A stretch of DNA of 62,283 nucleotides from an uncultured Bacilli bacterium (GCA_910587725.1 CAJUNG010000003.1:1-62283), one strand, 5' to 3'; positions 9,515-18,792 are shown, counted from the first letter of the stretch. Program-made: numbers and translations. The notes: generated by a model from the letters alone, not told the origin.

Positions 9515-10900
9515 TTAATAATCACAAGATTTTGGTGTTCTTGGAAAAGGAATCACATCACGAATATTATCAACACCAGTTAAATAAATTAAAAGACGTT
9601 CAAACCCCATACCAAATCCTGAATGATAACATCCTCCAAATTTTCTTAAATTACAGAACCAATCTACGGTATTTTGGTCAACTCCCATTTCTTTAATTCT
9701 AGTCATTAATTTATCGTAATCCTCTTCTCTTTGGGAACCTCCCATCAATTCTCCTGCACCTGGTACTTCCAAGTCTACAGCAGCAACAGTTTTTCCATCT
9801 TCATTGACTTTCATATACCACGCTTTAATCTCTTTTGGCCAATCCGTAATAAATACAGGCCCATTGAAATACTCCGTAATATAGCGTTCATGTTCTTTGG
9901 CAATATCTTCGCCATAATCTGGCATAAACTCCCATTTTACATCGGCTTTTTTCAAAATATCGACAACATCATGATGCGTAATTCGAACAAATTTAGAGCT
10001 GACTAATTTTTCTAATTTTTCCTTTAATCCTGATTCGACAAAAGAATCGAAAAATTCAATTTCTTTTGGACAATGCGTAAGCACATAAGAAACTACACTT
10101 TTTAGCATATCCTCTTCAATATCCATGAGTCCTTCTAAATCACAAAACGCAATTTCTGGTTCAATCATCCAAAATTCATTAGCATGTGTCTTCGTATTTG
10201 AGTTTTCTGTACGAAAAGTCGGTCCAAACGTATAGATTTTCTTATAACACATCGCAAAAGCTTCTCCATGAAGTTGTCCTGTTCCTGTGACATAGGCGCA
10301 TTTTCCAAACAAATCTTTAGAAAAGTCCACTTGACCTTCTTCATCTTTAGGAAGATTTTGAAAATCTAATGTCGTAATTTTAAACATTTGGTCACTTCCC
10401 TCACAATCCGTAGTCGTAATTAACGGAGTATGAACATAGACATAACCATGGCTTTGAAAATATTCATGAATTGCCATAGCACAAGCGCTTCGCACACGAA
10501 ATACAGCTCCAAAGAGATTGGTTCTTGGGCGTAAATAAGCCTGCTCTCTTAAAAATTCTCTCGTATGACGTTTCGGCTGAATCGGATAATCTTCTGGTGA
10601 ATCTCCTAAAACCTCTAGTTGTTTTAATATGACTTCAAATTCCTGTCCTTCTTTTGGAGAAGAAACCAAAGTTCCTACCACACGAATGGCAGAACCAACT
10701 CTCAATTTCTGAATTTCTAAAAAGTCTTCCAACTGGCTATCATAGACAATTTGAACATTTTGAAAATAAGTTCCATCATTAAAATCAATAAACCCAAATT
10801 CTTTCTGTTTTCGATGATTACGAACCCAACCTTCTAATACAATTTCTTTATTGACTAGAGTATCTAATTCCTTATATACTTCTACTACATCTTTTTTCAT
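9515..10900 (-). CDS. asnS: Asparaginyl-tRNA synthetase
   Basis: Class IIb synthetase that charges tRNA-Asn with asparagine. Residues about 15-110 are the OB-fold anticodon-binding domain (GWVRNHRKQKEFGFIDFNDG). The catalytic domain has motif 2 (FGPTFRTENSNTKTHANEFW) and motif 3 (GFGMGFERLLIYLTG). The full length of about 461 residues is normal for the family. The frame opens at GTG 10909, but ATG 10900 lies six bases after AAAGGTGA and is preferred. The upstream T-box with an Asn (AAC) specifier supports AsnS rather than AspS. Confidence 0.96.
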   Translation of the reverse strand: MKKDVVEVYKELDTLVNKEIVLEGWVRNHRKQKEFGFIDFNDGTYFQNVQIVYDSQLEDFLEIQKLRVGSAIRVVGTLVSSPKEGQEFEVILKQLEVLGDSPEDYPIQPKRHTREFLREQAYLRPRTNLFGAVFRVRSACAMAIHEYFQSHGYVYVHTPLITTTDCEGSDQMFKITTLDFQNLPKDEEGQVDFSKDLFGKCAYVTGTGQLHGEAFAMCYKKIYTFGPTFRTENSNTKTHANEFWMIEPEIAFCDLEGLMDIEEDMLKSVVSYVLTHCPKEIEFFDSFVESGLKEKLEKLVSSKFVRITHHDVVDILKKADVKWEFMPDYGEDIAKEHERYITEYFNGPVFITDWPKEIKAWYMKVNEDGKTVAAVDLEVPGAGELMGGSQREEDYDKLMTRIKEMGVDQNTVDWFCNLRKFGGCYHSGFGMGFERLLIYLTGVDNIRDVIPFPRTPKSCDY

Positions 10901-10924
10901 TCCTCTCACCTTTCTTTACAAACA

Positions 10925-11173
10925 CAAAAAATCAAGATATTTATCCCTTCTGGGACGAACATCTTGAAAAGTCCGCGGTACCACCCAATTTATTACAAAA
11001 AATGTAATCGCTCAAAATCAAGATAACGGTTTAACCGGCTTATTCTACTCAAATAATTTTTTCTTTAAGCACTCAAAGGTGTTTTTCAGGTAAGTTTTTA
11101 TACTAAGTTCCACCAAGCCTTAGCTCTCTTGAATAAAAGTTCTTCCCTACTTTTCCTCATCAAACGTTTTATT
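10925..11173 (-). promoter_or_regulatory. T-box riboswitch leader of asnS (Asn specifier)
   Basis: The minus strand carries the T-box sequence GGGTGGTACCGCGG (RC of about 10975-10988) and stem I elements AGAGAGCT and TTGGTG. A terminator follows: CAAGAT (10961-10966) pairs with ATCTTG (10933-10938), then ATTTTTTG. AAC at 11081-11083, followed by A in the context GAAAAACACC, is a plausible specifier codon for Asn. Uncharged tRNA-Asn should stabilise the antiterminator and allow asnS transcription. Confidence 0.92.
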
Positions 11174-11179
11174 AGGTCT

Positions 11180-11208
11180 ATCATACAAAAAATTCCAATC
11201 AATGTCAA
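11180..11208 (-). promoter_or_regulatory. Sigma-A promoter of the asnS T-box transcript
   Basis: TTGACA (RC of 11203-11208), 17-bp spacer, TATGAT (RC of 11180-11185), just upstream of the T-box. Confidence 0.85.
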
Positions 11209-11246
11209 TAAAAAAGATACACCAATTATAGTGTACCCCAAAAGTT

Positions 11247-13244
11247 TTATTTTATTTTACGTTTTTGATATTCGCTTCCAAGAACTTCACAACAGAAATT
11301 ATCTAACATATCTTGTCGATGTTGTACTAATTTTGCAGATTCTTCTTGACGTTTTCTATTTGCGGCAAGAATTTCTAATCTTTCCTCTTCATACAAAGCA
11401 CTCAATTCTTTCGCAAGACTCATACTAGTTTCTTTTCTTACATCAAGAAAATCACAATACGCTTCAGCGATTCTTTGTAAATTTTGATAATAGTTCGCAA
11501 TTAGAAGATATATTGGTTGTTTTTGTTCATTAACATCTTCTTCACCAATTTTTAAAATATCTCCCTCTAACTCTGCATCTAAAATTTCATCACTACAAAA
11601 TTTAGATGCTCTATCATCAAGAACAAGTTCTCCATTTTCATATGTTGCACTCTTCTGATGCATCAAACAATATTTTAAATGAAGAAACCTTTTTAATGTG
11701 CCCTCATAAAGTCTAGCAGAACCATTTTCCAGTATAATTGGTGAATAATCAATGTCAGTAGAATCATAAGTATAAAAACTTTTTTCTACACTCATATTCT
11801 GAGCAAGTCTCATACTAACTGCCTTAGCAAATTCGGAATCTCCATATTTTACTGAGGCGATGATATCCTCATAAGTCTTCAACATTTGTTCAAAATCAAG
11901 CGAAACATTTTCAAGGCTCATTGAATTTATAATATCTTCATAAGCTTTTTGAAGGATTTCTTTAGTATAAAAGACTTGAAGTGGTGATGAAATAGTATCC
12001 TTTGCATTTTTTTCTTTAGTTTTTTCTTCCGCTATTTTATCTTTTACTTTTTCTGCAAACTCTAAAGCTTCACGACTACCATATTTAGCTACTTCTTTTT
12101 CGTAAGCTTTAAGGCTACCATATTTAGCTATTCCTTTAAGTGTTGCATTGACTGCATTAATCGTCTGCTGTTCAATTTCGGCTTGTTTTTCTTTTAATTT
12201 TTTCTCTACATCCAATTTTTTAGCTTCAATTTGTTCTTTTTCTTTAGCAATTTCTGCTTCCTTAGCCCTTAGTTTTTTTTCAGCAGCTGCTTTTTCCTCT
12301 TGAATTTTCTCTAATGCTTGTCTTCCAATCTCCTGTAAAGCCCTTTGATAATCTGCTTCTTTCTCATCCCATTCTCTATATTTACGTTCATATTCATCAC
12401 CTAAGTTATTATATGACGCTGTTTGAGCAGCCAGTTCTTTCTTAAGTAATTGATTTTTTCCTTGTACTTTTTCTTTCGCTTTTTCCAAAAGAGATGATGC
12501 CATCGTCGTAATTTGTCCTGTAGGTAAAGCTAGTTTATTCATTTTTTCTGGTTTTTTCACTTTTATTCGAGGTACCCCTATAAAAGACACCTTTTTTTCC
12601 TCATTTTCAAACATTAAATTTCCATTTTCTTCAACTAGTTTATATCCTTCTGGTAAAAGAAGTTCACTAACATTCACATCACTTTGAATATAAAAATATT
12701 GATTTCTATTAACATCTGCACCAATCACAGGTGCCATTTTGCAAACAAAACCAGGATTTAATTTCTTTAAAGATTTAATAAATTTCCCGATTGTTTCTGT
12801 ATCCGCAAATAGGTTTGTACTATTCGTAGTAGTAGCAGGTAAACAGCTAAAATCAATTTCTGTTTCTTCGAAATCGAAAAGTTCAAAAGAGTCATCGAAA
12901 GAATCTACACCCTGAACAATTACTTCTTGCTCTTTTGTTTTCTCTTGCGCTTCTGTTTCCTCAATAATTTCACGAACAGCTTCTACATCGACACATTCTT
13001 CTGGACAGTAATAAGCATCAATCGCACGTCTTGCTAATTCTAAGTGCTCTGAAAAATGATTATCTTTCCACTTTTTCATAACAATTGCTTTTTTATCCGA
13101 AGATAAGCTTGAATTTTTAAATTTATCTTCTGCATAAGCTTTACCAATTTCTTCGGCAACATCCAATTCATAATTCTCTAACAATTCCTTATCCCTCATA
13201 AGTCGAACTTGAATGGTTAGATTGTCCTTTAAATTAATTTCCAC
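11247..13244 (-). CDS. Large cytoplasmic coiled-coil protein of unknown function
   Basis: I do not recognise this family. The best start is GTG 13244, nine bases after GAAGGGGG; the open frame continues to 13304 without a signal. The protein has about 665 residues, no signal peptide and no membrane segment. The N-terminal third is acidic with a compact region around DVNRNQYFYIQSDVNVSELLLP. The middle (about residues 255-430) is a long charged coiled coil rich in Glu, Lys and Ala. A short motif, AKYGS[LR].A, occurs twice in tandem near residues 385-410 and a looser copy (VKYGDSEFAKAV) follows later. The C-terminal third is helical and ends in a basic tail. Neighbours (asnS T-box, 3D protein) give no clear hint. 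Confidence 0.75.
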   Translation of the reverse strand: MEINLKDNLTIQVRLMRDKELLENYELDVAEEIGKAYAEDKFKNSSLSSDKKAIVMKKWKDNHFSEHLELARRAIDAYYCPEECVDVEAVREIIEETEAQEKTKEQEVIVQGVDSFDDSFELFDFEETEIDFSCLPATTTNSTNLFADTETIGKFIKSLKKLNPGFVCKMAPVIGADVNRNQYFYIQSDVNVSELLLPEGYKLVEENGNLMFENEEKKVSFIGVPRIKVKKPEKMNKLALPTGQITTMASSLLEKAKEKVQGKNQLLKKELAAQTASYNNLGDEYERKYREWDEKEADYQRALQEIGRQALEKIQEEKAAAEKKLRAKEAEIAKEKEQIEAKKLDVEKKLKEKQAEIEQQTINAVNATLKGIAKYGSLKAYEKEVAKYGSREALEFAEKVKDKIAEEKTKEKNAKDTISSPLQVFYTKEILQKAYEDIINSMSLENVSLDFEQMLKTYEDIIASVKYGDSEFAKAVSMRLAQNMSVEKSFYTYDSTDIDYSPIILENGSARLYEGTLKRFLHLKYCLMHQKSATYENGELVLDDRASKFCSDEILDAELEGDILKIGEEDVNEQKQPIYLLIANYYQNLQRIAEAYCDFLDVRKETSMSLAKELSALYEEERLEILAANRKRQEESAKLVQHRQDMLDNFCCEVLGSEYQKRKIK

Positions 13245-13307
13245 AAAAATTCCCCCTTCAATTAATATGGCCAAAATTATACCACAACAATTCTTTTCTG
13301 TCAAGCA

Positions 13308-13871
13308 CTAATATCCATATCGCAAAACTTCGATACTAGTAGATTTCATTACCCCTAATTGATAAGACTGCTTTTCGCTTTCACAAAGCAAGTCCAAAAC
13401 ATATTTCTTACCAAATCCAATTGCCCCTCCACGGTCTAATACAATTGCATGAATAACCGTATTTCCATTATTGCTAGAAAGCTTTAACACACTTCCCATC
13501 GGAATCGATTTATCTGCAGCAACAATGCGAAGAGTTCCATAGGTTTCATCTTGGTAATAAATGGTATCACTAACCCGATAACCAGAAGCGGTTACTCCAC
13601 TACACCCACGACAATCTGGCCCATAATAACTAACCGTTCCAAGGAAGTGATTGGAATTTTTCGTATTATGATTTTCTTCAATCGTTTTTTTATCTTCAAT
13701 GATTCTAGGTTGTGAAGAAATTACCGTAGTAGATAAAACATTTTCATAAGAAAATGATAATATCTTTTCTTTTTCTATCGATACCGATTTTTCGATAATC
13801 GTCACAATCGTAAAACACATAAATAATAACATAACTCCTATGCTTTTCGAGACATATTCAATACGTTTCAT
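13308..13871 (-). CDS. 3D-domain secreted or membrane-anchored protein
   Basis: A single N-terminal membrane segment (about residues 11-28) is followed by a linker and a C-terminal 3D domain (PF06725-like): VTASGYRVSD, AADKSIPMGSVLKL, VLDRGGAIG and VLDLL supply the three conserved Asp residues. 3D domains form a double-psi barrel with lytic-transglycosylase-like chemistry and occur in wall-remodelling proteins such as YabE, YocH and Rpf-type factors. Here the domain is at the very C-terminus and no LysM or G5 partner is present. Start ATG 13871 has AGGGGG. The probable role is peptidoglycan turnover on the cell surface. Confidence 0.82.
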   Translation of the reverse strand: MKRIEYVSKSIGVMLLFMCFTIVTIIEKSVSIEKEKILSFSYENVLSTTVISSQPRIIEDKKTIEENHNTKNSNHFLGTVSYYGPDCRGCSGVTASGYRVSDTIYYQDETYGTLRIVAADKSIPMGSVLKLSSNNGNTVIHAIVLDRGGAIGFGKKYVLDLLCESEKQSYQLGVMKSTSIEVLRYGY

Positions 13872-13944
13872 ATTTTCCCCCTAAACAAAAAACGATTTTT
13901 ATTATACCACAGTATATGAAGTTTGGCAAATTTCTTGACTACAA

Positions 13945-13973
13945 ATAAAAAAGGAAAGAAGCATTTTCTTTCC
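13945..13973 (-). terminator. Terminator of the lepA-tmk operon
   Basis: Minus-strand stem GGAAAGA / TCTTTCC (13953-13973) followed by TTTTTT, ten bases after the stop of the thymidylate kinase gene. Confidence 0.8.
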
Positions 13974-13983
13974 AAAAGTTAAA

Positions 13984-14655
13984 TCAAATAAGACGAAGTA
14001 ATCGCTTTAATATTTCCTCTCCGATTTCCTCAATCCCTTTCATTTGTTGAAACTCAACACAATCGATTCTCTCCCAGTGATAAAGTTCCGAAAGTTCAAG
14101 ATATGTCAATTCCACATTTTTTAAATATTCGCTATCCTTTTCATGATTATCCAAAAATTCTCGACTTTTCATCAATTCTTGAGAAATTTGATAAGGTACA
14201 TGTAAAAAGAAGGTAATATCCGCTTTGGGAAGTCCCAACAACCAATATTCCAATTTATCAATAAACTGATAAGTGTTAAACCGCTCATCTTTATCTAATA
14301 CTTTACAACCTTGATGTGCCATATTAGAACTCGTATAACGATCTAAAATTACAAAGTATCCTTTTTCTAAATATTCATCAATTTTGCCAATATTATATTT
14401 CCGGTCTGCCGCATAGTATAAGCTAGCAATTTTAGCATCGACCTGGACACTACCTTCATCAAAATAACTAGGTCCAATTTCTGGCTTTCCAAGATAACAT
14501 CCTCCAACAATTTTTCCTGTTGGAGTATCGTACATAGGAAAAGACATTTGTATAGCAGAGTATCCCAATGCATTTAATTTTGAGGTAAGTAACTTACTTT
14601 GTGTTTCTTTTCCTGAACAGTCACTGCCCTCGATGATAATGAGTTTTCCTCTCAC
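13984..14655 (-). CDS. tmk: Thymidylate kinase
   Basis: Phosphorylates dTMP to dTDP for DNA synthesis. The P-loop is EGSDCSGKETQS near the N-terminus; the DRY-type motif appears as ILDRYTSSNMAHQG, and a LID-like segment (MKSREFLDNHEKDSEYLKNVE) follows. About 223 residues is normal for the family. Two GTG codons are possible; GTG 14655 is preferred because AGGGGTGG precedes it at six bases, while GTG 14664 lies inside that site. It is the last gene of the lepA operon. The P-loop GSDCSGKE is somewhat unusual (commonly E-G-x-D/E-G-x-G-K), so a related deoxynucleoside monophosphate kinase is possible but less likely. Confidence 0.87.
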   Translation of the reverse strand: MRGKLIIIEGSDCSGKETQSKLLTSKLNALGYSAIQMSFPMYDTPTGKIVGGCYLGKPEIGPSYFDEGSVQVDAKIASLYYAADRKYNIGKIDEYLEKGYFVILDRYTSSNMAHQGCKVLDKDERFNTYQFIDKLEYWLLGLPKADITFFLHVPYQISQELMKSREFLDNHEKDSEYLKNVELTYLELSELYHWERIDCVEFQQMKGIEEIGEEILKRLLRLI

Positions 14656-14666
14656 TTGTACCACCC

Positions 14667-15257
14667 CTATTCTACAATTTCATTATGTTCAAATTTAACA
14701 TCCAAAAATTTTTTGCTGGATAGATAATCACACATATGCACAAAATTTTGATATTTTGTATGTGGTTTAGGTAAAATTTCCTCTTTTGTGTAATAATCTG
14801 TATTCCATGGACCCATATGGCTTTTAATACACTCGGAAACAAAGGTTGCATCTTCCAAGTTAAGTCCAATTTCTTCGCGATGTTCTAAAATAAAATTAGC
14901 TGCAAGAAGAGGATGGTCGGCTTTAGTATATTTCTCTTCTGAAAGCCCATGCTTAAAGCTATCATGGAAAAGAATTGCCAAGCACATCAATTCCTGTTCT
15001 CTTAGGGTGTATTTATCCCCAAAGCAAGGATTGTCTAATAATACTCTAGCAAACTTAAATGCCGTCTTCGTATGGCGCACTAATCCTCCCTCACCTAGAG
15101 AAAAAGAAGGATGATATTTTCCCGTAGAACTTGCCGCAACATGGTAAAAGTAATCGGGAATCATATTCGATAATTTTTCGGCAGCACTTCGATACTCACG
15201 CATTTTAAAAGTACTTATCTCTTTTGCTAGTGCTTTTGACTTTAATGTCTCATTCAT
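14667..15257 (-). CDS. HD-domain phosphohydrolase
   Basis: About 196 residues with metal-binding HD residues in order: LVRHTKTA (His), CLAILFHDSFKHG (HD pair), IKSHMGPW (His) and HMCDYLSS (Asp). It resembles small HD hydrolases found in Bacillota genomes and in phages, whose substrates are mostly unknown (nucleotides or nucleotide-derived signals). Start ATG 15257 has GGAGGTGA and overlaps the end of hemW by 8 bp; tmk begins about 12 bases after its stop. The pairing with tmk makes a nucleotide substrate reasonable, but this is inference. Confidence 0.82.
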   Translation of the reverse strand: MNETLKSKALAKEISTFKMREYRSAAEKLSNMIPDYFYHVAASSTGKYHPSFSLGEGGLVRHTKTAFKFARVLLDNPCFGDKYTLREQELMCLAILFHDSFKHGLSEEKYTKADHPLLAANFILEHREEIGLNLEDATFVSECIKSHMGPWNTDYYTKEEILPKPHTKYQNFVHMCDYLSSKKFLDVKFEHNEIVE

Positions 15258-16341
15258 AATTTTTCACCTCCAAAAAATGAATCAAAATCGAATTCTCCAA
15301 ATAAAGTTTATCTTTAGGAATTCGAATAAAATCTCCTGTATCTTCTAAAAGTCCTTGATTCAACATCTCTATTATATCAAAACTTTGCTCTATTTTGCGA
15401 TGATATTTTTGAAAAAATTTTATTTTTGCAACGCCCTCTACTTTTCGAAGCCCTAAAATCATTTCATAAATCATCTGATCAGAAAGAGAAACAACTTCCT
15501 CCTCTTGTTTATAAAATCCTTTTTCATATTCATCAAGACTTCTAGTATTTGTATACCTAGTCGATAAATATCCAGAAGCACCTAACCCAAAACCATAATA
15601 TTGTTCGTTATTCCAGTATGTTAGATTATGAAAAGAAGAAAATCCTTCTTTAGAAAAATTACTGATTTCATATTGCTTATATCCATTTTCGCTCAACTTT
15701 TCTCTTAAAATTTCATACATTCTAGCATCATTCTCATCATTTAATCTTTGATATTTCGAGATAAATAATTTCGTATGTTCTTCTAAAATTAAAGAATATG
15801 TAGAAATATGCGGAACATCTAAAGATAATACATAATCTAAGTCTTCTATGAACGCAAAGATTGTCTGCCCAGAAAATCCATACATCAAATCAATATTAAT
15901 ATTAGAAAAATAAGTTTTTACTAAAAGTATATCTTCTTTAGAAACACAACGTTTTCTACCTAAAATAGATAAATAAGCATCATTTTTTGTTTCATGTCCT
16001 ATACTGATTCGATTTACCCCATGTGTTTTCAAAAAGACAAGTTTTTCTTCGGTAATATCTTCGGGATTCATCTCAAAGGTAAATTCTTGAACTTCCGATA
16101 AATCAAACATAGAAACAATTTGAAAAAGCTGTTCAAGTTCTGGTGGGTGCAAACAACTCGGAGTACCTCCACCAATATATAGTGTTCGAATCGGTTCTTT
16201 CTGATAAACTTCTTGAATTTCTTTTTTTAAGCTTTGCAAGTATCGCTCTACAAATTCACCATGATAATACATCTTACAAAAATCGCAATACGAGCAAATA
16301 GACCGGCAAAAAGGAATATGGAGATAAACACTACTAACCAT
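15250..16341 (-). CDS. hemW: HemW-type radical SAM protein
   Basis: The N-terminus carries the radical SAM cluster motif in the HemW form, HIPFCRSICSYCDFCK (CxxxCxxCxxC), followed by LYIGGGTPSCL and the glycine-rich SAM motif. The C-terminal HemN-like domain includes YEISNFSKEG and NLTYWNNEQYYGFGLGASG. HemW is a haem chaperone related to coproporphyrinogen III dehydrogenase but lacks that activity in studied cases. Length of 363 residues is near normal. Its ATG overlaps the stop of the upstream regulator (TAATG), and AGGAAAAGATA upstream serves as ribosome binding site. The lepA-hemW association is common in Bacilli. Confidence 0.9.
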   Translation of the reverse strand: MVSSVYLHIPFCRSICSYCDFCKMYYHGEFVERYLQSLKKEIQEVYQKEPIRTLYIGGGTPSCLHPPELEQLFQIVSMFDLSEVQEFTFEMNPEDITEEKLVFLKTHGVNRISIGHETKNDAYLSILGRKRCVSKEDILLVKTYFSNINIDLMYGFSGQTIFAFIEDLDYVLSLDVPHISTYSLILEEHTKLFISKYQRLNDENDARMYEILREKLSENGYKQYEISNFSKEGFSSFHNLTYWNNEQYYGFGLGASGYLSTRYTNTRSLDEYEKGFYKQEEEVVSLSDQMIYEMILGLRKVEGVAKIKFFQKYHRKIEQSFDIIEMLNQGLLEDTGDFIRIPKDKLYLENSILIHFLEVKNYE

Positions 16342-16823
16342 TATCTTTTCCTAGATTTTGCTTCTTCGATGACTTCTGTATCTTTTAATTTGTCAAAACC
16401 ACTTGAACGCATTCTAAGATTATCCTGGGTAGTCTTCTCTAAAAGAGGTAATAAATCTTCATATTGAAGACGCCTAATCGTATCATAAATACTAGAAGAA
16501 GAATAACCAAAAACATCAGATAATTCTTCATAAGTCGCCCCAGTATCAATTCGATAACTAGCCATCTCTAACGCTTCAAAATCAGTAATTGCCAGTTGCC
16601 TTTTTCCCACTCTACCTCCAGCTTGTAGAGCCCTTGCAAGAACAATGTTCTGTGTCTTTTTTAATAAATGATATAAGTCAGCAGAAATAAGCACCAATTT
16701 TTTATTGATATATTTTTGAATTGTAGACTCTGATTTCTGAAAATAATCTGCCGCTTGTTTTACTGTTGTTTGATTTTCTATCATCCAACGAGCAACCTCT
16801 TGAATAAAATCTTCATTTTTCAT
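16341..16823 (-). CDS. SpoIIID-like DNA-binding protein with a second helix-turn-helix
   Basis: Residues about 5-80 follow the SpoIIID pattern: a wMIEN..TV..AA..F..SESTIQKYIN helix-turn-helix, then S.DL.....K....LARALQAGGR. A second helix-turn-helix-like segment (ATYEELSDVFGYSSSSIYDTIRRL, about residues 95-120) extends it to 160 residues, while B. subtilis SpoIIID has about 93. It lies between lepA and hemW with gaps of 2 bp and a 1-bp overlap, so it is co-transcribed with housekeeping genes, unlike classical spoIIID. Start ATG 16823 has GGAGGAGG. The mother-cell sporulation role of SpoIIID cannot be assumed here. Confidence 0.72.
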   Translation of the reverse strand: MKNEDFIQEVARWMIENQTTVKQAADYFQKSESTIQKYINKKLVLISADLYHLLKKTQNIVLARALQAGGRVGKRQLAITDFEALEMASYRIDTGATYEELSDVFGYSSSSIYDTIRRLQYEDLLPLLEKTTQDNLRMRSSGFDKLKDTEVIEEAKSRKR

Positions 16824-16825
16824 GG

Positions 16826-18628
16826 TTATTCCTCCTCCATACTTAATACAGATAAAAATGCTTCTTGTGGCAAAGCGACACTACCAATTTGTTTCATCTT
16901 CTTTTTTCCTTCTTTTTGTTTTTCTAAAAGTTTCTTTTTCCGGGAAATATCTCCCCCATAACATTTAGCAAGAACATCCTTGCGTAAAGCTTTAACTGTA
17001 CTTCTTGCCAAGATTTTGCTACCAACACTTGCCTGAACAGGAATTTCAAACAACTGTCTAGGAATCGTCCCCTTCAATTTTTCTACGACCGCTTTTCCTC
17101 GTAGATAAGCAAAATCCTTATGAACGATTACGGATAGAGCATCAACAACCTCACCATTTAATAAAATATCCATCTTGACTAAGTCACTTTGCTGATAGCC
17201 GATAATTTCATAATCAAAAGAAGCGTAGCCTTTAGTATAAGATTTTAATTTATCAAAAAAATCATAAACAATTTCAGAAAGTGGTAAAGCATAATGAATA
17301 TTCACCCGCTTTTCATCTAAATATTCCATACTTTGATAAATTCCTCGTTTATTTTGACAAAGTTCCATGATTGGCCCAATATAGTCAGATGGGGTAAAAA
17401 TATTCGTTTTAATAAATGGTTCTAATACTTCTTTAATTTTTCCTCTATCAGGAAATTTAGAAGGAGAATCAACAAATATCGTACTTCCATCGGTAAGGTT
17501 TACATGATAAATAACCGAAGGAGACGTTAAAATTAAATCAATATTATATTCTCTTTCGATTCTCTCACGAATCACATCCATATGTAATAAACCTAAAAAA
17601 CCACAACGGAATCCAAAGCCAAGAGCTTTCGAAGTCTCTGGCTCAAAAGTAAGAGAAGCATCATTAAGTTTTAATTTACTAAGAGATTCACGAAGTTCTT
17701 CAAATTTTGATGTCTCAACAGGATAAACCCCACAAAATACCATAGATTTCATCGGTTGATATCCAGGAAGAGGTGTACTTGCTTTATTTTTGGCAAGAGT
17801 CACAGTATCCCCTACTCGTACATCTTCGATATTTTTAATACTCGCAGTAAAAAAGCCGACATCTCCTGGTTGTAATACCTCTTTTTTTCTCTCCTTTGGC
17901 GTCGAAACCCCAAGTTCTAATACTTCATAAGTTGCCCCTGTTTCCATAAAGAGAACCGTATCCCCCACTTTTAAAGTTCCGGAAACAACACGAATCGTTA
18001 CGATAACGCCACGATAAGAATCAAATACGGAATCGAAAATCAATGCCTGTAATGGTGCAGCAGAATCTCCCTTAGGAGAAGGAATACGACAAACGATAGA
18101 ATCCAATAATTCAGAAATTCCAATTCCTTCTTTTGCACTAGTTAAAATAATTTCTTCTTTAGAAAACCCAATATTTCGAATGAGTTCTTCTTCTACTCTC
18201 GGAATATCCGCATTCGGTAAGTCAATTTTATTAATGACCGGAATAATCGTAAGATCATTTTCTAAGGCCAGATAAAGATTAGCCAGTGTCTGTGCTTCCA
18301 TTCCTTGGGCAGCATCTACAACTAAAATCGCCCCCTCACAAGCAGCCAAACTACGAGATACTTCATAGCTAAAGTCAACATGCCCTGGGGTATCAATTAA
18401 ATGAAGGATATATTCTTCTTGTTGATAACGATAAGAAACTTCAACAGAATTTAATTTGATGGTAATTCCTCTTTCTCTTTCTAAATCCATATTGTCCAAA
18501 ATTTGATTTTTCATCTCTCTTTTACTCAGTGCACCACATTCTTCCAAAATCCGATCGGCAAGTGTACTTTTCCCATGATCAATATGAGCAATAATACAAA
18601 AATTACGAACATTCTTTTCTTTTCCCAT
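16826..18628 (-). CDS. lepA: Elongation factor 4 (LepA)
   Basis: Ribosome-associated GTPase. G1 is AHIDHGKST, G2 region RERGITIK, G3 DTPGHVDF, G4 NKIDLP. The EF-G-like domains II and III follow, then the LepA-specific C-terminal domain ending in KKKLLEKQKEGKKKMKQIGSVALPQEAFLSVL. About 600 residues is the normal length. A TTG at 18634 also opens the frame; ATG 18628 is chosen because it gives the usual N-terminus. It is the first gene of a five-gene minus-strand operon and is divergent from lexA. Confidence 0.96.
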   Translation of the reverse strand: MGKEKNVRNFCIIAHIDHGKSTLADRILEECGALSKREMKNQILDNMDLERERGITIKLNSVEVSYRYQQEEYILHLIDTPGHVDFSYEVSRSLAACEGAILVVDAAQGMEAQTLANLYLALENDLTIIPVINKIDLPNADIPRVEEELIRNIGFSKEEIILTSAKEGIGISELLDSIVCRIPSPKGDSAAPLQALIFDSVFDSYRGVIVTIRVVSGTLKVGDTVLFMETGATYEVLELGVSTPKERKKEVLQPGDVGFFTASIKNIEDVRVGDTVTLAKNKASTPLPGYQPMKSMVFCGVYPVETSKFEELRESLSKLKLNDASLTFEPETSKALGFGFRCGFLGLLHMDVIRERIEREYNIDLILTSPSVIYHVNLTDGSTIFVDSPSKFPDRGKIKEVLEPFIKTNIFTPSDYIGPIMELCQNKRGIYQSMEYLDEKRVNIHYALPLSEIVYDFFDKLKSYTKGYASFDYEIIGYQQSDLVKMDILLNGEVVDALSVIVHKDFAYLRGKAVVEKLKGTIPRQLFEIPVQASVGSKILARSTVKALRKDVLAKCYGGDISRKKKLLEKQKEGKKKMKQIGSVALPQEAFLSVLSMEEE

Positions 18629-18654
18629 TTCCAATCCCGTCTCTTTCTTTTTCT

Positions 18655-18683
18655 AGTATATCAAAAATATAGGTGCGGGTAAA
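18655..18683 (-). promoter_or_regulatory. Promoter of the lepA operon
   Basis: TTTACC (RC of 18678-18683), 17-bp spacer, TATACT (RC of 18655-18660) on the minus strand, about 25 bases before lepA. Confidence 0.65.
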
Positions 18684-18709
18684 GTATTTTAAAAAATATT
18701 TGTTCTATT

Positions 18710-18722
18710 CTACATTTGTTCG
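18710..18722 (-). promoter_or_regulatory. Possible LexA operator
   Basis: The minus strand reads CGAACAAATGTAG, close to the Gram-positive SOS box CGAAC-N4-GTTCG but with an imperfect right half. It lies between the lepA and lexA promoters, where an autoregulatory site would be expected. Confidence 0.4.
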
Positions 18723-18731
18723 AAGTTTTAC

Positions 18732-18760
18732 TTGCAAAAGGAATTTATGTTTGCTATAAT
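18732..18760 (+). promoter_or_regulatory. Sigma-A promoter of lexA
   Basis: TTGCAA (18732-18737), 17-bp spacer, TATAAT (18755-18760). AAAGGAGG follows at 18778-18785 before the lexA ATG. Confidence 0.8.
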
Positions 18761-18792
18761 AACATCAACAACGAGTTAAAGGAGGAAATTTT

